DNA from: Struthidea cinerea
Taxonomy: Eukaryota > Chordata > Aves > Passeriformes > Corcoracidae
DNA: 64,000 nt
Direction of reading: 5' to 3'
NCBI GenBank assembly: GCA_013397865.1
Contig: VZTI01001766.1
Span: 3,471,457-3,535,456, forward strand
Shown here: one piece after another, positions 1 to 14,000 of the stretch
How positions within the stretch are numbered: position 1 is the stretch's first letter
Layout of the letters: the number at the start of each line of letters is the position of its first letter
Program-made: the position numbers and the translations under genes
The notes under the pieces: model-generated
Database searches by the model: none
Told to the model about the DNA's origin: nothing
Seen by the model: the letters and a program-made list of their open reading frames with translations, nothing else

Positions 1-3000
1 GGCAGTTTATAGAAACTTCCTAGAGCAGCACCACAAAGCCCATAATCACCACTCTGTAATTTCATTTTTCAGTAGTTGTGAATGTTTTTAAGTAAATGAA
101 GGAGTAAAATCCTTCATAGCACCTGGTATGTGATTACCTTCAAAAGATGAGTTTGATTTTAAATGCTGCTTTGGTATTGTGCTGCAAACATTCCCACTTC
201 TTTCATTCTCGTTTTACGTTAAGCCATCTGTTTTAAGTTAGCAAAAAAAGTCGTCATGGAAATAACTGTCATTTTTTCTAAAATTAACATGGCTTGTTTT
301 GCCTGCCATAATGTAGCAGGACAGACTAATTGCATGGTGAGCTATGGTTTAACTCCTAATAAAAGGAGCCTTTTTCTAGCAAGCATTACTTTTAATGCTA
401 TATTCCTTCCTGTATGACTATTTTTATGTTTAGTATTTACTTAGGTGGACAAAGATAGAAAAAAATCCTAATTCAAGTGTTAAAATGGTTTGTAGTGCTA
501 TATGTATGCTACAGAAAGCAGATTGATCTAAACAGAGAATGCCATTTTACAAGAAATTTCTGAAATGCCACTTCAGGATGTTATTTGAGCATTTTTTGAC
601 ATGGCTGTCAAAGTGCTATTTTATGTCGTGGCCTGGCTCAAGTTTCAAGTCAGTCTTTCAGTTATTGAATTCAAAAGTGAAAAATTCCATCCTGCCAGAA
701 GAGCTGTTCTGTGTCATTAAGGAAAAAACCAACAAACTCCTGTGTTGGTGTAGATGGGATGAGGTAATTGGCTGCAAGAAACTTAATACTAGCTGCAGTC
801 ATCTCCTCTGGTTTTGTGATCAAGCCTGTAATCCACTCATCTCTGTAACTGATGAGATTTACTTTTTAGGTATCAGTTTAAACATCTCTTGGTGTTTTAC
901 CACAATTATTTCAACCTCCCATGAAGTTGCAGAAAACTGCTTCTCATTAAGAAACTACTAGGGCTGTAAAGAAAGCAAATTTAAATGTGAGGGGACATCT
1001 CCTGTGAGACACCTCCTTATTCATCTCCGAGACCAAGTTGCTGCCAAGGCTGTCAGGATCCAGGCTCAGCTGCTGAGGTGTTCTCAGGGTCCTGTGTGAA
1101 GTGTTGTGTGCACGTGGAAGGGAGAGGACGTTTTGGACTTGAAGTAGTATTTTTGATATGATCCTGTTTGAAAGCAGCCTGCTTGCTGGGCTGTTCATAG
1201 GATGGATGGGATCATGTGAAACAAGATGCACTTGGTAACAATGCTACCATTTATGTTGGGGTGGAGTAGGATTTTTTTGTTCATTTAAATAACATGACTG
1301 CCCTTTTGGCTTGGCAATTCTTTTGATACTCAGATATGTTGGGACCCTTATATTCTCACTATAGGGCTGGGACCTGTCTCTAATCTGTGCAGGCTCTGGG
1401 CTGTTGTGAGGTTCCAAAGTCATCTAGGAGCATAATGAGATCAGCTTTTTTGGTGGGTTTTCTTTTTTTTTTTTCAGTGAGGAAAATCCTTTCTTTCAGT
1501 AGCATCTCTAACTTACCTAGGCATTACTCCTTTCTTGCAGAATAGTAACCTTATTCTTTTTGAAAAGTGTAGCAGCACAGGAGATGCATCCCGCTCCACT
1601 CCACAACCAACTTTTCCTTCAGTTACAGGAAGAAACAAATGCTTAGTATAACACAGCAGCTTAGTTTATTTGGAAATATGTTTAACTTGGAAGAGATTCA
1701 GTAGGCCTAGGGGAAGGTACAGGAGAACCATTTGCTGGTGGAATTGGTGATTGGTACAAATAGCACTTCAGCACTTTTGTTTTTCTCAGTAGACCAAGGT
1801 CCTTTCCTGAACATAGTCATATTTACCAGAGTGTGTCAAATCCACCTTACACATTCTTCCTTTTCCAATGCCTTGTCTTCTTTCTGAAGTGATAAACAGC
1901 TAGGATTTCCAGAAGAAATATTGGGTGCTTCAGCCAATCACTGTCCTGTTTGCAGACAGTGACTGATATCTGAAAATCAGCTCTGAAATGATGACAGTTA
2001 CTCCATCTAGTCACCTAAAGATACTTGTCTGATACTCTGCTGATGTTATATATGGGGATTATATAATGGGTCATGTTCACGGGATCATGGGAGTTACAAA
2101 CCCATGATTGTTCTTGGGATATTCAGTGATTTAGTCTGGTTTTTAAAAATAAGGGTCAAGATTTTTACACTTAATTCCCTCCCGAGTTTAATTTGTTTAA
2201 TTGCAGCCATTAGCTTTGACATCAGCCATAAGGGCTCTGCTGTGTTCTAGATAGGCAACACTAAACCAGTGTTGAACACAGTTGAGAATCTGACCTTACA
2301 GTCTAAAAAATCCAGGACTTTATTGCTGAGCAGCATCACCGACCCACATCTGAAGGAACCACTGGTGCACTGCAGGCAAGCTGTTCAAACGCACCCAAAT
2401 AAACACAGAAATGAAGCATTTGCTAATTAAAAACAAAAACCGGCATACAGAAAACCTTCCAGCTGAGCCAAGCTAGAACTTCTGAAAATGAAGTTCACTC
2501 TCGTTAACACTGCTGGAGTTCAAGTCCCTTTAGGGCACTGGCTACCAGTGCTTTAACTGTATGAATATTGCACATTCCTACTTGCTGTGTTTCTCCTTGG
2601 TTTTAATTAAAGGAGATGGCTCTGTAGCCTGATCATGAGTTTGCTTCCCAGGAATGTCTAACTGTTTCTTGCTACTGAAATATTTTCATGGAAACCTACA
2701 TTGTACTCATTTCACTTTATTCCCAAGTGACTGCAGATTCTGTGCAGCCTATAGGGATCACCCCAGTCATCAGCACAGCCTGGGTTAAACACTAATGTGC
2801 AGAAGTCCTTCTGGACCCTTAGTGGCATTCACAGCTGATCCTCCTAAGGCTTAAAGTTTGGTGCTTCACTACAGCTTTTTCCCTGACTTCTGTTTGCCTT
2901 TATTAATGACACTGAACATCTGCCTCTTGTCTTAAGATACTGACAGTTCCTGATGTCTTAAGTGGGCACCAGCAAGAGGCTGTGGAATTTTACAGAAGCC

Positions 3001-4903
3001 AATGGGTGTTTCTTTCCCTCCAGTGCGTATTCCCTCCCCTAAAAGCAGTTTTCCCCGTAACTGTGTCAATGTGCACAGGTGATTCGGAGTCCAACCCACA
3101 CCAGGTACAGATTGTAACAGAGCTTAAAGTTGAATGTCTCAACAAGGATGTAATAACTATATATGAGAGCCAGCTATTGTTCTCTTTCCTGCATCTTTGG
3201 TCAAACTAATTAAAGTGCTTCATGTCTTAGTGGATACCCTTTGTGTTTTTTCCTCTTTGATCCTTAAAAGTTAAGGTACTTAGTGACATGGGTTCTTTGT
3301 CTCAAGTGAGTCTGCAATACTGAAATTATTCTGGAAATGCAAGTGTTTTTGATCAGATCTGTCAGTGCTAGGGATTAGGTTTTATTTGTTTAAGAATAGT
3401 CTGAGTTACTTTAGATGGTGTCTATTGCCTTCAACCTTAATAAGATACTTATTCTCTCTAAAAAAATAACTGTTTATCCTTTTGGGGTAACTGCTGTTAA
3501 TTTTTTCTCCTTTCCTATACTGTGGTTCCTTGGTATATAAGCACACACTTCACTTAGCTGGCTTCACAAAATGGAAGTTCCTCTTGTAAAACTTTATTTT
3601 AGGAACTTTTTGCTATCTTTTGTTATTTCTAAGCCTGAGATTGTCACACTAGATCCATGTACGTTTATTTTACTATTTACACCTATCACAGTACATTTAT
3701 ATGGAATACCATCACACAGACAAACCAGCTACTGACAGCTAATATAAAGATATTAGATTCCACAAGGCTTAATCTGCATAGAGACCAGAAACACACTTAA
3801 TGGTGAAACACAGAGAAGTATTTCTGTATTTCCCTTAATTTTAAACCCATTTTGTACAGAATGTGATCTTCCTGCCACAAATACCTACTTCTGTATTTGT
3901 GTATTTGTCTTGTGGCAAATTTGTCTTGGGTGGCTTGTGTCTTCCTATGCTTGATAGTTCATATTTCTTGTAGTCACAAAATATACAATTAATACTTGTT
4001 TTAAGCATGGTTTCAATATCAGTTAAATTTTGTCTTCTATTCTTCTCCCAGCATCATTCCAGTGATGTGTAATAGCCTACTGCACGTAGCTTGTAGAAAT
4101 GGGCAAAACCCTGGGTGAATATTTCTCTGACTTCATGGGAGGTGGAGATCTAAAACAGAAGTGACGAAACCTTGGACTGCCTCATCTATTTGCAGATTAC
4201 TGTAGCTGTGCTTTGCTACAGCTTTGCCAGGGATTTATTTCTCCTGATGCAAACAATATTCATTTGACTTGAGTAATTCAGATATCACATGGCATATAAA
4301 AATCTGTAGCAACTTGCAGCATCCCTGTCACTGATCTCATTCTTTAGGAAGAATTTGAGGTGAAACTCCACAGCAAAGTAGTTGAACATCACATAAGTTT
4401 GGTATTTTGTATGCAACATCAGTTATCCTACAGTTGCTTCCTCTATCAACTGTGCTATATATAGCATTGCTACCTGTGGCTTTTGTTACGAAACGCAGCC
4501 AAACTAGGATAATTCGGCAATTTTTGAGTGCAGTTTGTCACAGGGGTGAAAAGTGTACAACATATTCTTATAAAGTTATAGCCTGTTAGAATTGCTGTTT
4601 TACACTGTGCTGGATAAAATACAGCCCCTTTTCATTCACCTGTATCATGGGGGTGTTTTTTGCTAACTCTACTGCTGATCTCTTCTGGTCCCTGGACAGC
4701 CACTAAATAAAATTTCTTTTGTTTTTAGGCATGCGTGTAGAGTGATCCATGCAACAGTGAAGAACCTGCCATTGTACAGTCCATAGATTACACTTGTGCC
4801 AGCTGCTCTTGACTCCCTTAGCAGGACCTGTTGGTTCCCCTCACCATCCACTTCCACTCAATGGAAACATTGAAAAGACAAGCAGGGTAGGAAGCCCAGA
4901 GCT
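1..4903. other. Region 3' of BMERB1: 3' UTR plus possible end of a convergent gene
   Basis: No coding exon was recognised here. The part nearest 4904 must hold the BMERB1 3' UTR on the minus strand. Candidate minus-strand AATAAA signals (TTTATT on the plus strand) are at 4234-4239, 3664-3669 and 3593-3598, and the sequence alone does not tell which is used. On the plus strand an AATAAA is present at 358-363. As I recall human gene order, MARF1 lies next and is convergent, so the first part could be its 3' UTR, but that is inference from synteny only. A 140-codon plus-strand open frame at 539-961 has no family resemblance I know and looks like a chance opening. Confidence 0.5.
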
Positions 4904-5016
4904 CTACATGATGTTGCACTGTGTGGCCCCACAACAATCTTTAATAATTGCCAACCCTGCCTTGGCAATGGTGGGCTTGCTTGGAGGAGGTTCTGCCTTC
5001 TTTTCTGCTGGGCTGC
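4904..5016 (-). CDS. BMERB1: BMERB1 coding exon 6 (terminal)
   Basis: Encodes the end of Ser168, residues 169-204 and the TAG stop at 4904-4906. The peptide includes AEKKAEPPPSKPTIAK and the Cys-rich tail KDCCGATQCNIM. The acceptor is TTGCAG|GC. The tail matches my memory of the mammalian protein at nearly every position. The final four residues fit a CaaX prenylation box, with Cys195 and Cys196 just upstream as possible acylation sites. Confidence 0.95.
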
Positions 5017-8000
5017 CTGCAATGTTCAAAACAGGACACCATTAGAACCAAGAGCTGCTCAAAATATTTCTTCCTACTTCTGCCTTAAAGGGTGCAAACC
5101 TTTCCCACCCTCTCTCCACCCACCCTGAATTTTTCAACTCCAATTTGAATAATAAGCTTTGGTGGTAACCGAGCTAATTTGAAATTGCTCAGAAAGTCTT
5201 ATCTCTTCAGGGAAGGGTGTTAAGAGTGGCTAAAGAATCCATACATCTCAAAGGGAGGGTAAACTTGCATCTGGTTCACAGCAGGTGTCCCTTTCCACAG
5301 CCCCGGGGTCAGATAATGGGTCCTTTCATGAAGTCATTTCACTGTTAACTGCCAACAACGAAAGGAGCTGAAGAACAAAAGTATTGCTAAAATTTATTCT
5401 CTCATCAACTTGGATGTTGTAATTAGGAGAACAAGATAAAGGTAGGTTTTCATTTTTCAGGGTGAGAAGAATCTTTTTATCTCTAAAACTGCATTTAAAA
5501 GCAATGACAAAATAAACTAACAAAGGAGATGAGTCATGCTCCCTGTGACTAAGGGGGTATAAATAATTAGTGATGCATCTTAAAATGTCTCTTCTCAGCC
5601 TTGTACTTGAACTTCACAGTCATTCCAGTCCGTCTGGAAACTCTTGAGCAAGATCTTGATCTGTACAAAATGGCAGAATGTTTGATACAAACCTCTTCGG
5701 CTGGTGGACCAAAGTCCCTTTCTAAGAAGGGCACTGCTCTCACTTGACTCTCTCTGCCTAAGAGCTCATCTTGAGACAAGGCAAAATCAACCTGTGAACT
5801 TCTAGAGCTCCTGCTGTGACTGTTCTGTTTGAAAGTTGCAGCTAAAAGCTTCCAAGGCTTCACGCAATACACTTAGTCTCTCAGAAACCAGTGTGTTTGC
5901 CATTCTGTCCACAAGTGATTTGGGTTGGGGTGATTCAAAAGCTTATTTCTGATGGTAATAAGTAAGAAATTTGGGTCAGCTGTGGAAGTTTGCAGTCTTT
6001 TCTCTAGTTTCCATCTTGACTCCAGTAAAACAGGTAAACTTATTTCCCATATTCAAGCATGGATCTGAGGAAGTTTTTTTCAGTTATTTTTGCAGAACCA
6101 GATAGGAAAATGATTAACAAAAATCTAACTGCTTAGAAAAGCAGGTTGTGGCACTGTGTATACAAATATACTTTGCATATTTAAAACATACAAAGCAATT
6201 TTGAAATGGCCATAGGTGACTTAAATTCAGTTTTAAGGTGTAGTTTGGTGGTTTGGTAAGGGGTAGTTGCTGACACACTGTGTTGTTTCTGGGTGATCTA
6301 GCTAGCTTCAACTAGCTTTTGCCAGAGGCTGGCCTTTGAAAGTGCTCTTTTAATCAGTTGTCTTTGGAGTTTTCCCTTTTGTTCTTGTTTTTTTTCTTAA
6401 AGATTAGGAACTCACTGGTAGGAGACTGTGTTGCTTTGTCTATGGGTTTTAACTTGGTGCGAAGGAACTCAGCCATCTCTCTGTCTTCTTCTTTTTCCCT
6501 GGTGGAAAGAAAGAAAATAAATGTTAGAGGAATGACAGTTTTCTCTGTAAATGGGACAGTAGAAGCTAGAGCAGCTAGGATCAAGTCACTAGTAAACAAT
6601 TAATTTCTTTGCTATTTTTAGAAACATTTAATTCTGCCACATATTAAAAAGCAAAATATTTGCCTAAATGAAAACTGCTGCTGAGGCTTTTGCAATTTGC
6701 ACATGGGGCTCACTGAGAGCTCTGGGTTCAGTTCTAGCTCAGGCTGCTTGTCAGCTGCTGCCTTTGGCCAGCTCTCTTTGATCAGCTGCAGGACTTTGGC
6801 AAAAGCTTTGCTTTATCCTCTCCTTGCTTGCTGAGAATTTAAATGTGTTGGAGGAGATATTGTAATTTCAGATAAATGGATTGAGTCTTTACTGTTGAAA
6901 GAGAGGGGGAAGTAAGAGCAAAACTGACTCTTTGTAGAGTGCTGATCTCAAAAAAAAGATTGCGTTTGGGTGCTGAAAGTGAACTTTTGAGGAAGACTAC
7001 AACTTTCTTGGCAACTCTGGGCTACTGAGCAAAGCTCAGTATTTTGGGCTACTGAAGCTACTGAGATTAAACCCTTCAGAACTTGCTTATGTCTTAAGCT
7101 AGGTAAGGCTGTCCTACTGAGTGCTTTTCAGTTGGTTTGGGGCTTTTTGTTGTTGTTTGGGGTTTTTTTGCTATGACAAGATGGAAATAGTAGTAATCAA
7201 CCCAACCACATGAATAATTAAAAAATGAGGATTTTAGATGTCGACAAATATGCCCCTTGTAGAATTCCATGTCATGTCTATTTCTTATGTGGATTCCCTG
7301 GTAGCAGCATAAATCCTTTTCTTTTAAATGGTAAATGCCCAGACTGTTTCTGGTAGGAAAATAGGAGACCAAAGCCCACTGTTATTCATGAGATGACTGA
7401 ATCATTAATGGGATAAAGAGCCACAGAATTAGAGTAATCTAATGTTTTTCCTATGGAATGGGGAGAAGGCTTTTAACTTGGTAAGTTGTTCTGAAGGACC
7501 AATTCTCTCCCATTAATGCTGATTTAAATTTTGTCACTTAATCTATTATATTATTAGGCTTGTGGAATGTCACTAATAAGTTCAGTTGCTCTTGGTTCTT
7601 ACCGTAATCTCTCCACCTCTGCATCATCTACAAGAAAATCTCTTTTTTGTACCAGTCGATGAATCTTCTGAATCAGTTCATCCTCTCTTTGCTTCTCCAT
7701 CTTTGTTTTTTCTTTTTCTGGTCAAAAACAGAGAAGAGTGTATTACTTTGGACTCTAGGGAGTGTGAGGGGGTGGTGTAGGACATTGCAGATGTCTGAGA
7801 ATCAATTGCTGATTGAAGTCAATGGTTTTTCAGCCCTGAGTCACCAAAACCCCAGCAAGCCAGGTCACTGCCTCTTTGCTCTCTTCACTTGCTGCTGTTG
7901 ACTCTGATCAGCTTAATGGTCTGAAGGCTCTGTGGGGTTTGCTAAGCTTGTTTTTAATACTCAATTACTCTGCAAGACATTGCTTGGAATTTTTTAAAGA

Positions 8001-11000
8001 GCTTTAGCAAGAAAACAGTTCAAGACGCTTTGTTAAAATCTGATGTACAAACTCTATTTGACCTCAGGGGGAAGGAGATCACACCAAAAGGAACTATTTC
8101 TCTGTGTTTCAAGACAGCTTTGGCTGTTGAAAACAACACTTTTTTTTCTACTCTGACAAGGCAGGTGAGCTGCAAATCCCCACAGATAGCATCAATTGTA
8201 ACATGTGGAAAAATAAGTGAAAGTTTATTTTCCCTGTGCTTCAAAAATCTGAGTCATTACTATATGTCCTTGTTAATTGGCCAGTTGTCTATAAACAACA
8301 ATTTTTGTGGCATGAAAGGTGTGCCTGTCACAAACTAAAAGTCGTAATTGTTAAGGAGTACAGAGCTGTTGTTTCAGGCTACAAAGCAAATGTATTTAAG
8401 ACAAAACTCTTCAAACCTAGCAAGTGCAGCAGAGATGAGAAAGCCAGAGGCAAATCCAAGTTCACTTATTTCTCTGAGAAGCTGAAATTTGTGATCAGCT
8501 ATGAATGCACTTTGTATTAAATCAAGAATTTGGGATTTGGGCAGTAGAACTGTGTTTAGAGAACTACACAATTCAGTGCAGTGAGAGCTGAGGGAAGAAG
8601 AGTGAGCTGCCTGCAGTCTGATGCATCTGAGCTGTGTTATGTCTGCTGATTTAAGTTATAAGACAGTTTAAACAGCTAAATTAATCAGACACTTGAAAAC
8701 AATTGTTTTTAGTACAGATTAAAAAAAAGAATGCTTTGAAGTCACTGCTTTTTCTTGCTTTGTCTCTTATGGCTAAGGAGCAAGGACCCTCCTCACTTCT
8801 GAAGGTAGAAGCTACTTCCTACTTCCTTTCAATCTGTCCTTTTCCTAAATTGAGATGTGCTCTCCCGTTATATCCTTCAGGAAACTGTCTACGAAATATA
8901 TTCATATATGTGGCAAACTACTGCATATTCTGTGTACTAAAAGACTGATTCCCTATCTACTGAAATTGACTAAACTGTCTGAAACTTGTCTACTGAAACC
9001 AAGGAGCAGTTCTCTATACAAATCTGTATTCCAACAGGAAAATTTTGGTAGCGATACTGTGAATTAATCCATTTCTGGAAAGTGTTTTTCTAGGTTAGGC
9101 ACATGCTGTGTCAGCACTTAGGCAATGCCAGCAGCTGCTTTGTCTTTGTTAAGACCAAGCTGTTGTGATTCTGCCTAAAGTTGCCACTGCTGGAACTGCA
9201 CCTATTTGATTCTTAAGTTTGCTGAGATTTGCGAAGTGCTAAGGTGAAACTGCTGTCTGTGGGTCTCTGCTTGAGGCATTGAGACTGCAAAATTAATTTC
9301 CAAAAGATAAAAAAAAAACCCCAAACAGCAGAAACATCAAAAGAATGAAAGCTGATTAAGCCTATCTGTAAGTTAAAAGTCTAGACAGGAATGCTTGCGG
9401 ATTAGAAAGGTGAGGCAAGGGGCAGCATTCACAGATACTTTCGAGGATTTGTAATCCTCTCCAATACCATTTGAACAAATAATGAATCAACAGTGTTATT
9501 ATTAAAAATTTAAAATGTGACCTACACATAACTAAGAAGTATAAGGAAAGAAAAAGTAAGAAATATTATTAATCTATTTCTGTTGGGTGCAAAATGTGGC
9601 AAAGTTCTTACACAAGCTAAGAGCGGGTGGTTTCAGAGCAGACCTCTTTCCTGTGTCACAAGTGACCTTCTCTCTCCTTTCTGAGGACAAAGTTGTCCTT
9701 CAAAGTTGCACAATAAAATGTGAGGAAGAAAAATGAAGATAACCAAAGGATAGCCAAACCTTGGCCTTAATAGTTAAGCAGGAGCAAATTATTTTTGCAG
9801 GGTGCTGGAGGCTGTGCAGTAATATGTGGTGTAAATGGCCTGCTGCAGTTTCTGAGTGTTTTGCAGGATCTGTCTGTGTCTTTTTCTTCAACAGAGCAGG
9901 GCTGTTGTGGATCATCTCAAATGGCAAAGCTGTAGTGAAGTGAAATTCCTCACTGATGGCAGCTGGAGTTTTGAGCCAAGAACTGCAGAACTGCCCACAA
10001 CTCTGTCCCTTCTTCAAACAGTGAATTTGCAGAGATTTATGGCAAAACACAAACCAGAGTTCTGGGCCTTGCTTTTTGTAGAAACCTGTTCTTCTTGATT
10101 CTAGAAGATAGATTTAACTACAGGTGTGACAATGGATTGGTGTAGCAAGGAAAAAATCAATCACATTCACAGTGATGGTTATAAATCCTTCTCCTTTCCC
10201 TCTTTTATCTCTGGTATCTCAGCACTTGTCTTTTCTACCTGACAATCTCTGTGCCCCTTGGTTCCCTTGAGATTGCCAAGGGAGTGCAAGAAATAAGGAA
10301 TGTGCTCCTTGTTTGAGTGATATTTGCAGGGTTGCTGCCATGGGAGCAGTGAAATACAGCATGAAAAGAAATTTACTGACATGGAGATTAAAGATGGACA
10401 GGAAAATGGGAATTAAAAATAAGGACTAGAGGAAAGAGATATGAAGCTCAGCCTTGTGGGGAGAAGATTCTGATTATTGGGGCATGGGTGGGTGATGCAC
10501 AGGTGGGAATGGTGCCAGGAACACAAGTATTATCCTAATACTGGATGGAGACAGCCATTACCTGGGATTGCTACCAAACTCTGCAGCTCTTGCTTAAGGT
10601 TCATAATGTCTTTGCACAGCTGGATGTCATCCATCCTGCAGAAACAGAAAAAACATGGTCAGACATGCAAACTCCACCCTGTGTTGATGGGATTGGCCAG
10701 ATCTCATCTGAATACATGACCCTGGCCCTTGCCTGGGACCTGTGAGCCTGAAAGGCAGAGGGGATCCTGACACTCTTCACTCACCTATTTTAACAGAAAG
10801 CAAGGGGTATTTAATACTAAATGCCCACTGAGCCCTTGATTACTCGCCTTATTGGGCTCTAATTTGCGTATAGGTCATACACACTGTGGATAATTTCAAA
10901 TGCCTTTTGCTTTCTTGAACATCAGAGAACATTCTGGAATAGGAACCTGTGTCCTGGGAAAAGACAGGTGTGCCATATTGCACTTACTGCAGCAACAGTT

Positions 11001-14000
11001 TTCACTAGGGAAAGAGCAAGGGTGAGAATAGCAGAGAGTCTGGGAAGGGGCAGCAGAAGGTGCTACATTATTTGGCACAGCCAGGCCAAGGTTTATATTC
11101 CACTACCAGCTTTCTTTGTGACCTTACTAATAATTCAGCTCTAATACCAGAAATTTGGAAACTGTCACAATTTGGCATTTATCTAGTTTTGAGGTCTTGT
11201 GCTTTCGGTGAATGTCCTCCATGGTTGATGTTGAATGCTTCAAATCCTTGATATGTGCAGAAAGTCCATTAATGTTAAGACACAGAAGACAGCTTAAATA
11301 AAACACTAAAAAAAGTAACATTAGCAGAAACTGCACCTTCAGTTTTCATTGAAACTGCTGCTTCTCCAGAGAGCTGCCATACTGAATTATTCCCCTGGAA
11401 GGTAGCAGCCATCAGCATTAGCTTCCTGGCACAGGTTTCATTTCAGTGTCTCAGCCACAGCAGCAGCCAAGGCTCAGGTGCTGGCTGCAAGGGCTGCATC
11501 TGGGGCTTCCATTTTGAAATCACACCCTGAAGAGCACAAAACCCAGCCTCTGTGATTAGTTGTACATTCTCAGCTTGGATCTCACCAACACTCTCCTTGC
11601 CCACGGATCTCTGAGTTCTGTTTTTCATAATCCTGTGCCTGAGGGGTGGATTGGCTGTTGCCTGAGCACCTGAAGGTAGCTGAAGTGCCATCAGACCAGG
11701 GCTTGTCACAGTGGTATTTCAGGAGAGGAAGGCTGAGGGATTCGAGAGTGTGTACGTGAGAGTGAGCCCCCAAAGGACAATGCAGCCAAATTACTGATTT
11801 AAGTCAGGAGTGGAAGAAGTAGGTGTTTGTGGCACAAATAAGACTTTAATCACAACCCAAGAGCTTTTATTCTCCCTGCCGCCTCTGCAAGGAACGCAGG
11901 TCTCTGCAGGGAGCTGTCCTTCAGCTGCTTTGCTCTCGTTAGTAAAACATGTTGATCCTTTTAGTATTTGCTGCTTTGGTTAATTCCATCTTGCCTGTTC
12001 TGCTACTTTCACTGTGCTATGACAGCTGTTCCTGCTGCCTTTTTACCCCCCTCCTCCCACAATACGACCGTGAAATACCTCTCCTAATAATCCTTATTGC
12101 TGACCTCCTTTCTTTCTTTGTGTATCCCTGTCACCTCTGCTGGGATATGCTCTCCCACTGCCCATCTGTCTTGTAAGACTTAGTTTTATTGGGAAGATCA
12201 GCATGTTTGCCTCAGAACTAGTGCACGGTCCATTGCTGTGTGTGTTTAGGACACTTCGAGGCAGAGATGTTTTTACTGATGAATATTCTCACTTAGGCTC
12301 CCCATATTATTCACGCTCATCACAAGCAAAGCCTGCTTTACTCTTGAGATCCATCACACTAAATGGTACTGAAATTACTTTTATCAATTAATCTTAAATG
12401 CTGTCCTCCCAGGAGAGTCGGTATTCAAAATGTGCTGGGATATGAGCAAACCTCACAGCTCCTTATCTATTCAATGTTCATGCACTTTGGGTGTCATGTT
12501 CATACATTTGAGTAAGATGACCATGGCTAACAAAGATGACGGTTTCTTGGCGAGAAATATTCAATATTGAACTGCTGTATTCAAATGATACTGGGCCACA
12601 CTCTCAACTAGAACAGAACAATGAACAATGAAGAGAACAGTGATTTTCTACAAAAGATCTCTGTGATAGACAGAGAGAGGATTTTTTTTTTCTGATTAAG
12701 TAGATTTGGCTTCATTCTGAGAAGCTCTGAAATAGACTAATTAAAATACTTTTCTATATCAGTTTGGCTCCCTGCCCTCGCTAAGGAACTCCAAAAAGCT
12801 AATGGCACAGCTCTTCTCTGAGGATTTTCAGGAATTTAAAATAGCAGCAGCAGTATATTCCCAGTGAGCAAGATCATTCATGTTCAGTAGTCCCTACAGT
12901 CCCTGTGCCTAATTTGTGGCAAAGGTACTAGCCTCATGTTGCAACTTCAGTTGCACTTCCTCCCCATTATTTTGGCTGATTTTTAGACTGCAGAGCATGT
13001 AGCTGATACTCCATGCATATTCTTAGCATCTCTTTTTCCTGAGACCTAAACTTTGTTCCTGTCTTGTAACACACAGCAGAGAAGTAAATCTGTGCCCAAA
13101 GCACTTTAGGTCTGTAACAGCTCTGTGACCACATGAATTCCAAAGATCGTAAGTCAGATGACCTCTCCAGAGTCCCAGTTCTGCAGGCTGGTGCATTGTG
13201 CTGATGGACAAAAACTAAACCCACCATCTGCACCAATCCCCTTAAGCACATGGAACATCTTTCCTCCCATCTGTGTCAAACAGCCTTTGTGTTTCATCCA
13301 TTCCACAGTGCTGATTAGGAAAAAAGTAATAAAAAATAAGGTTAAATGACTAAAGGGAGGGCTGAAGGACATATGAGACTATGCCAAAGCTTCATCCATC
13401 TGACTTAATGAAAGCCGGATCTATGATTGCTTGTAACTATAAAGCACATCCTGCATCTGCTAGCAAATAATACTGAATGCAGGGCAACAGGTGCTGTCCT
13501 GGGCAAGAGGTGCCTTGTTGCCCTTGAAGCAAAGGGAAGAAGAGGAACTCCTGGACAGCAAAACTCTTGGAAGGCCATTCGATCTGTACTGGTACTATGA
13601 ACCTTCCTCTCTTTTCCCCCTTATGCTCTGGATGTTGGATGTGAGTAGTTACAGGAGTCCCAGAAGAAGTTAAAGCTGCTTCTGGGAAGAAAAAAAAAAA
13701 GAAAATCCCAGTGTGTTTCTCATTTGGAAGCTGGATGGTCAGCAGGGTTTGACTGAGAGCATCTTGGTATTACTATCAGACCTCTTTAGGAAGTAAAAAG
13801 AGCTTTTGGAAATCTTAAGGAGAGCAGCAATCTGCAGAGTAGAGGAGAAAAATCTCCTTTGGGTCCCCTAACCTACAGAGAAGCTGGAGAAACACACTTA
13901 ACTTCGTTTTGCAGCCCATTCTCTCCTGTAAGTCAAATCTATCAATGCAAGACAAGCTGGAGGAGAAGCCACACAGACTCTTGTCCAGCTCATTCCAAAG

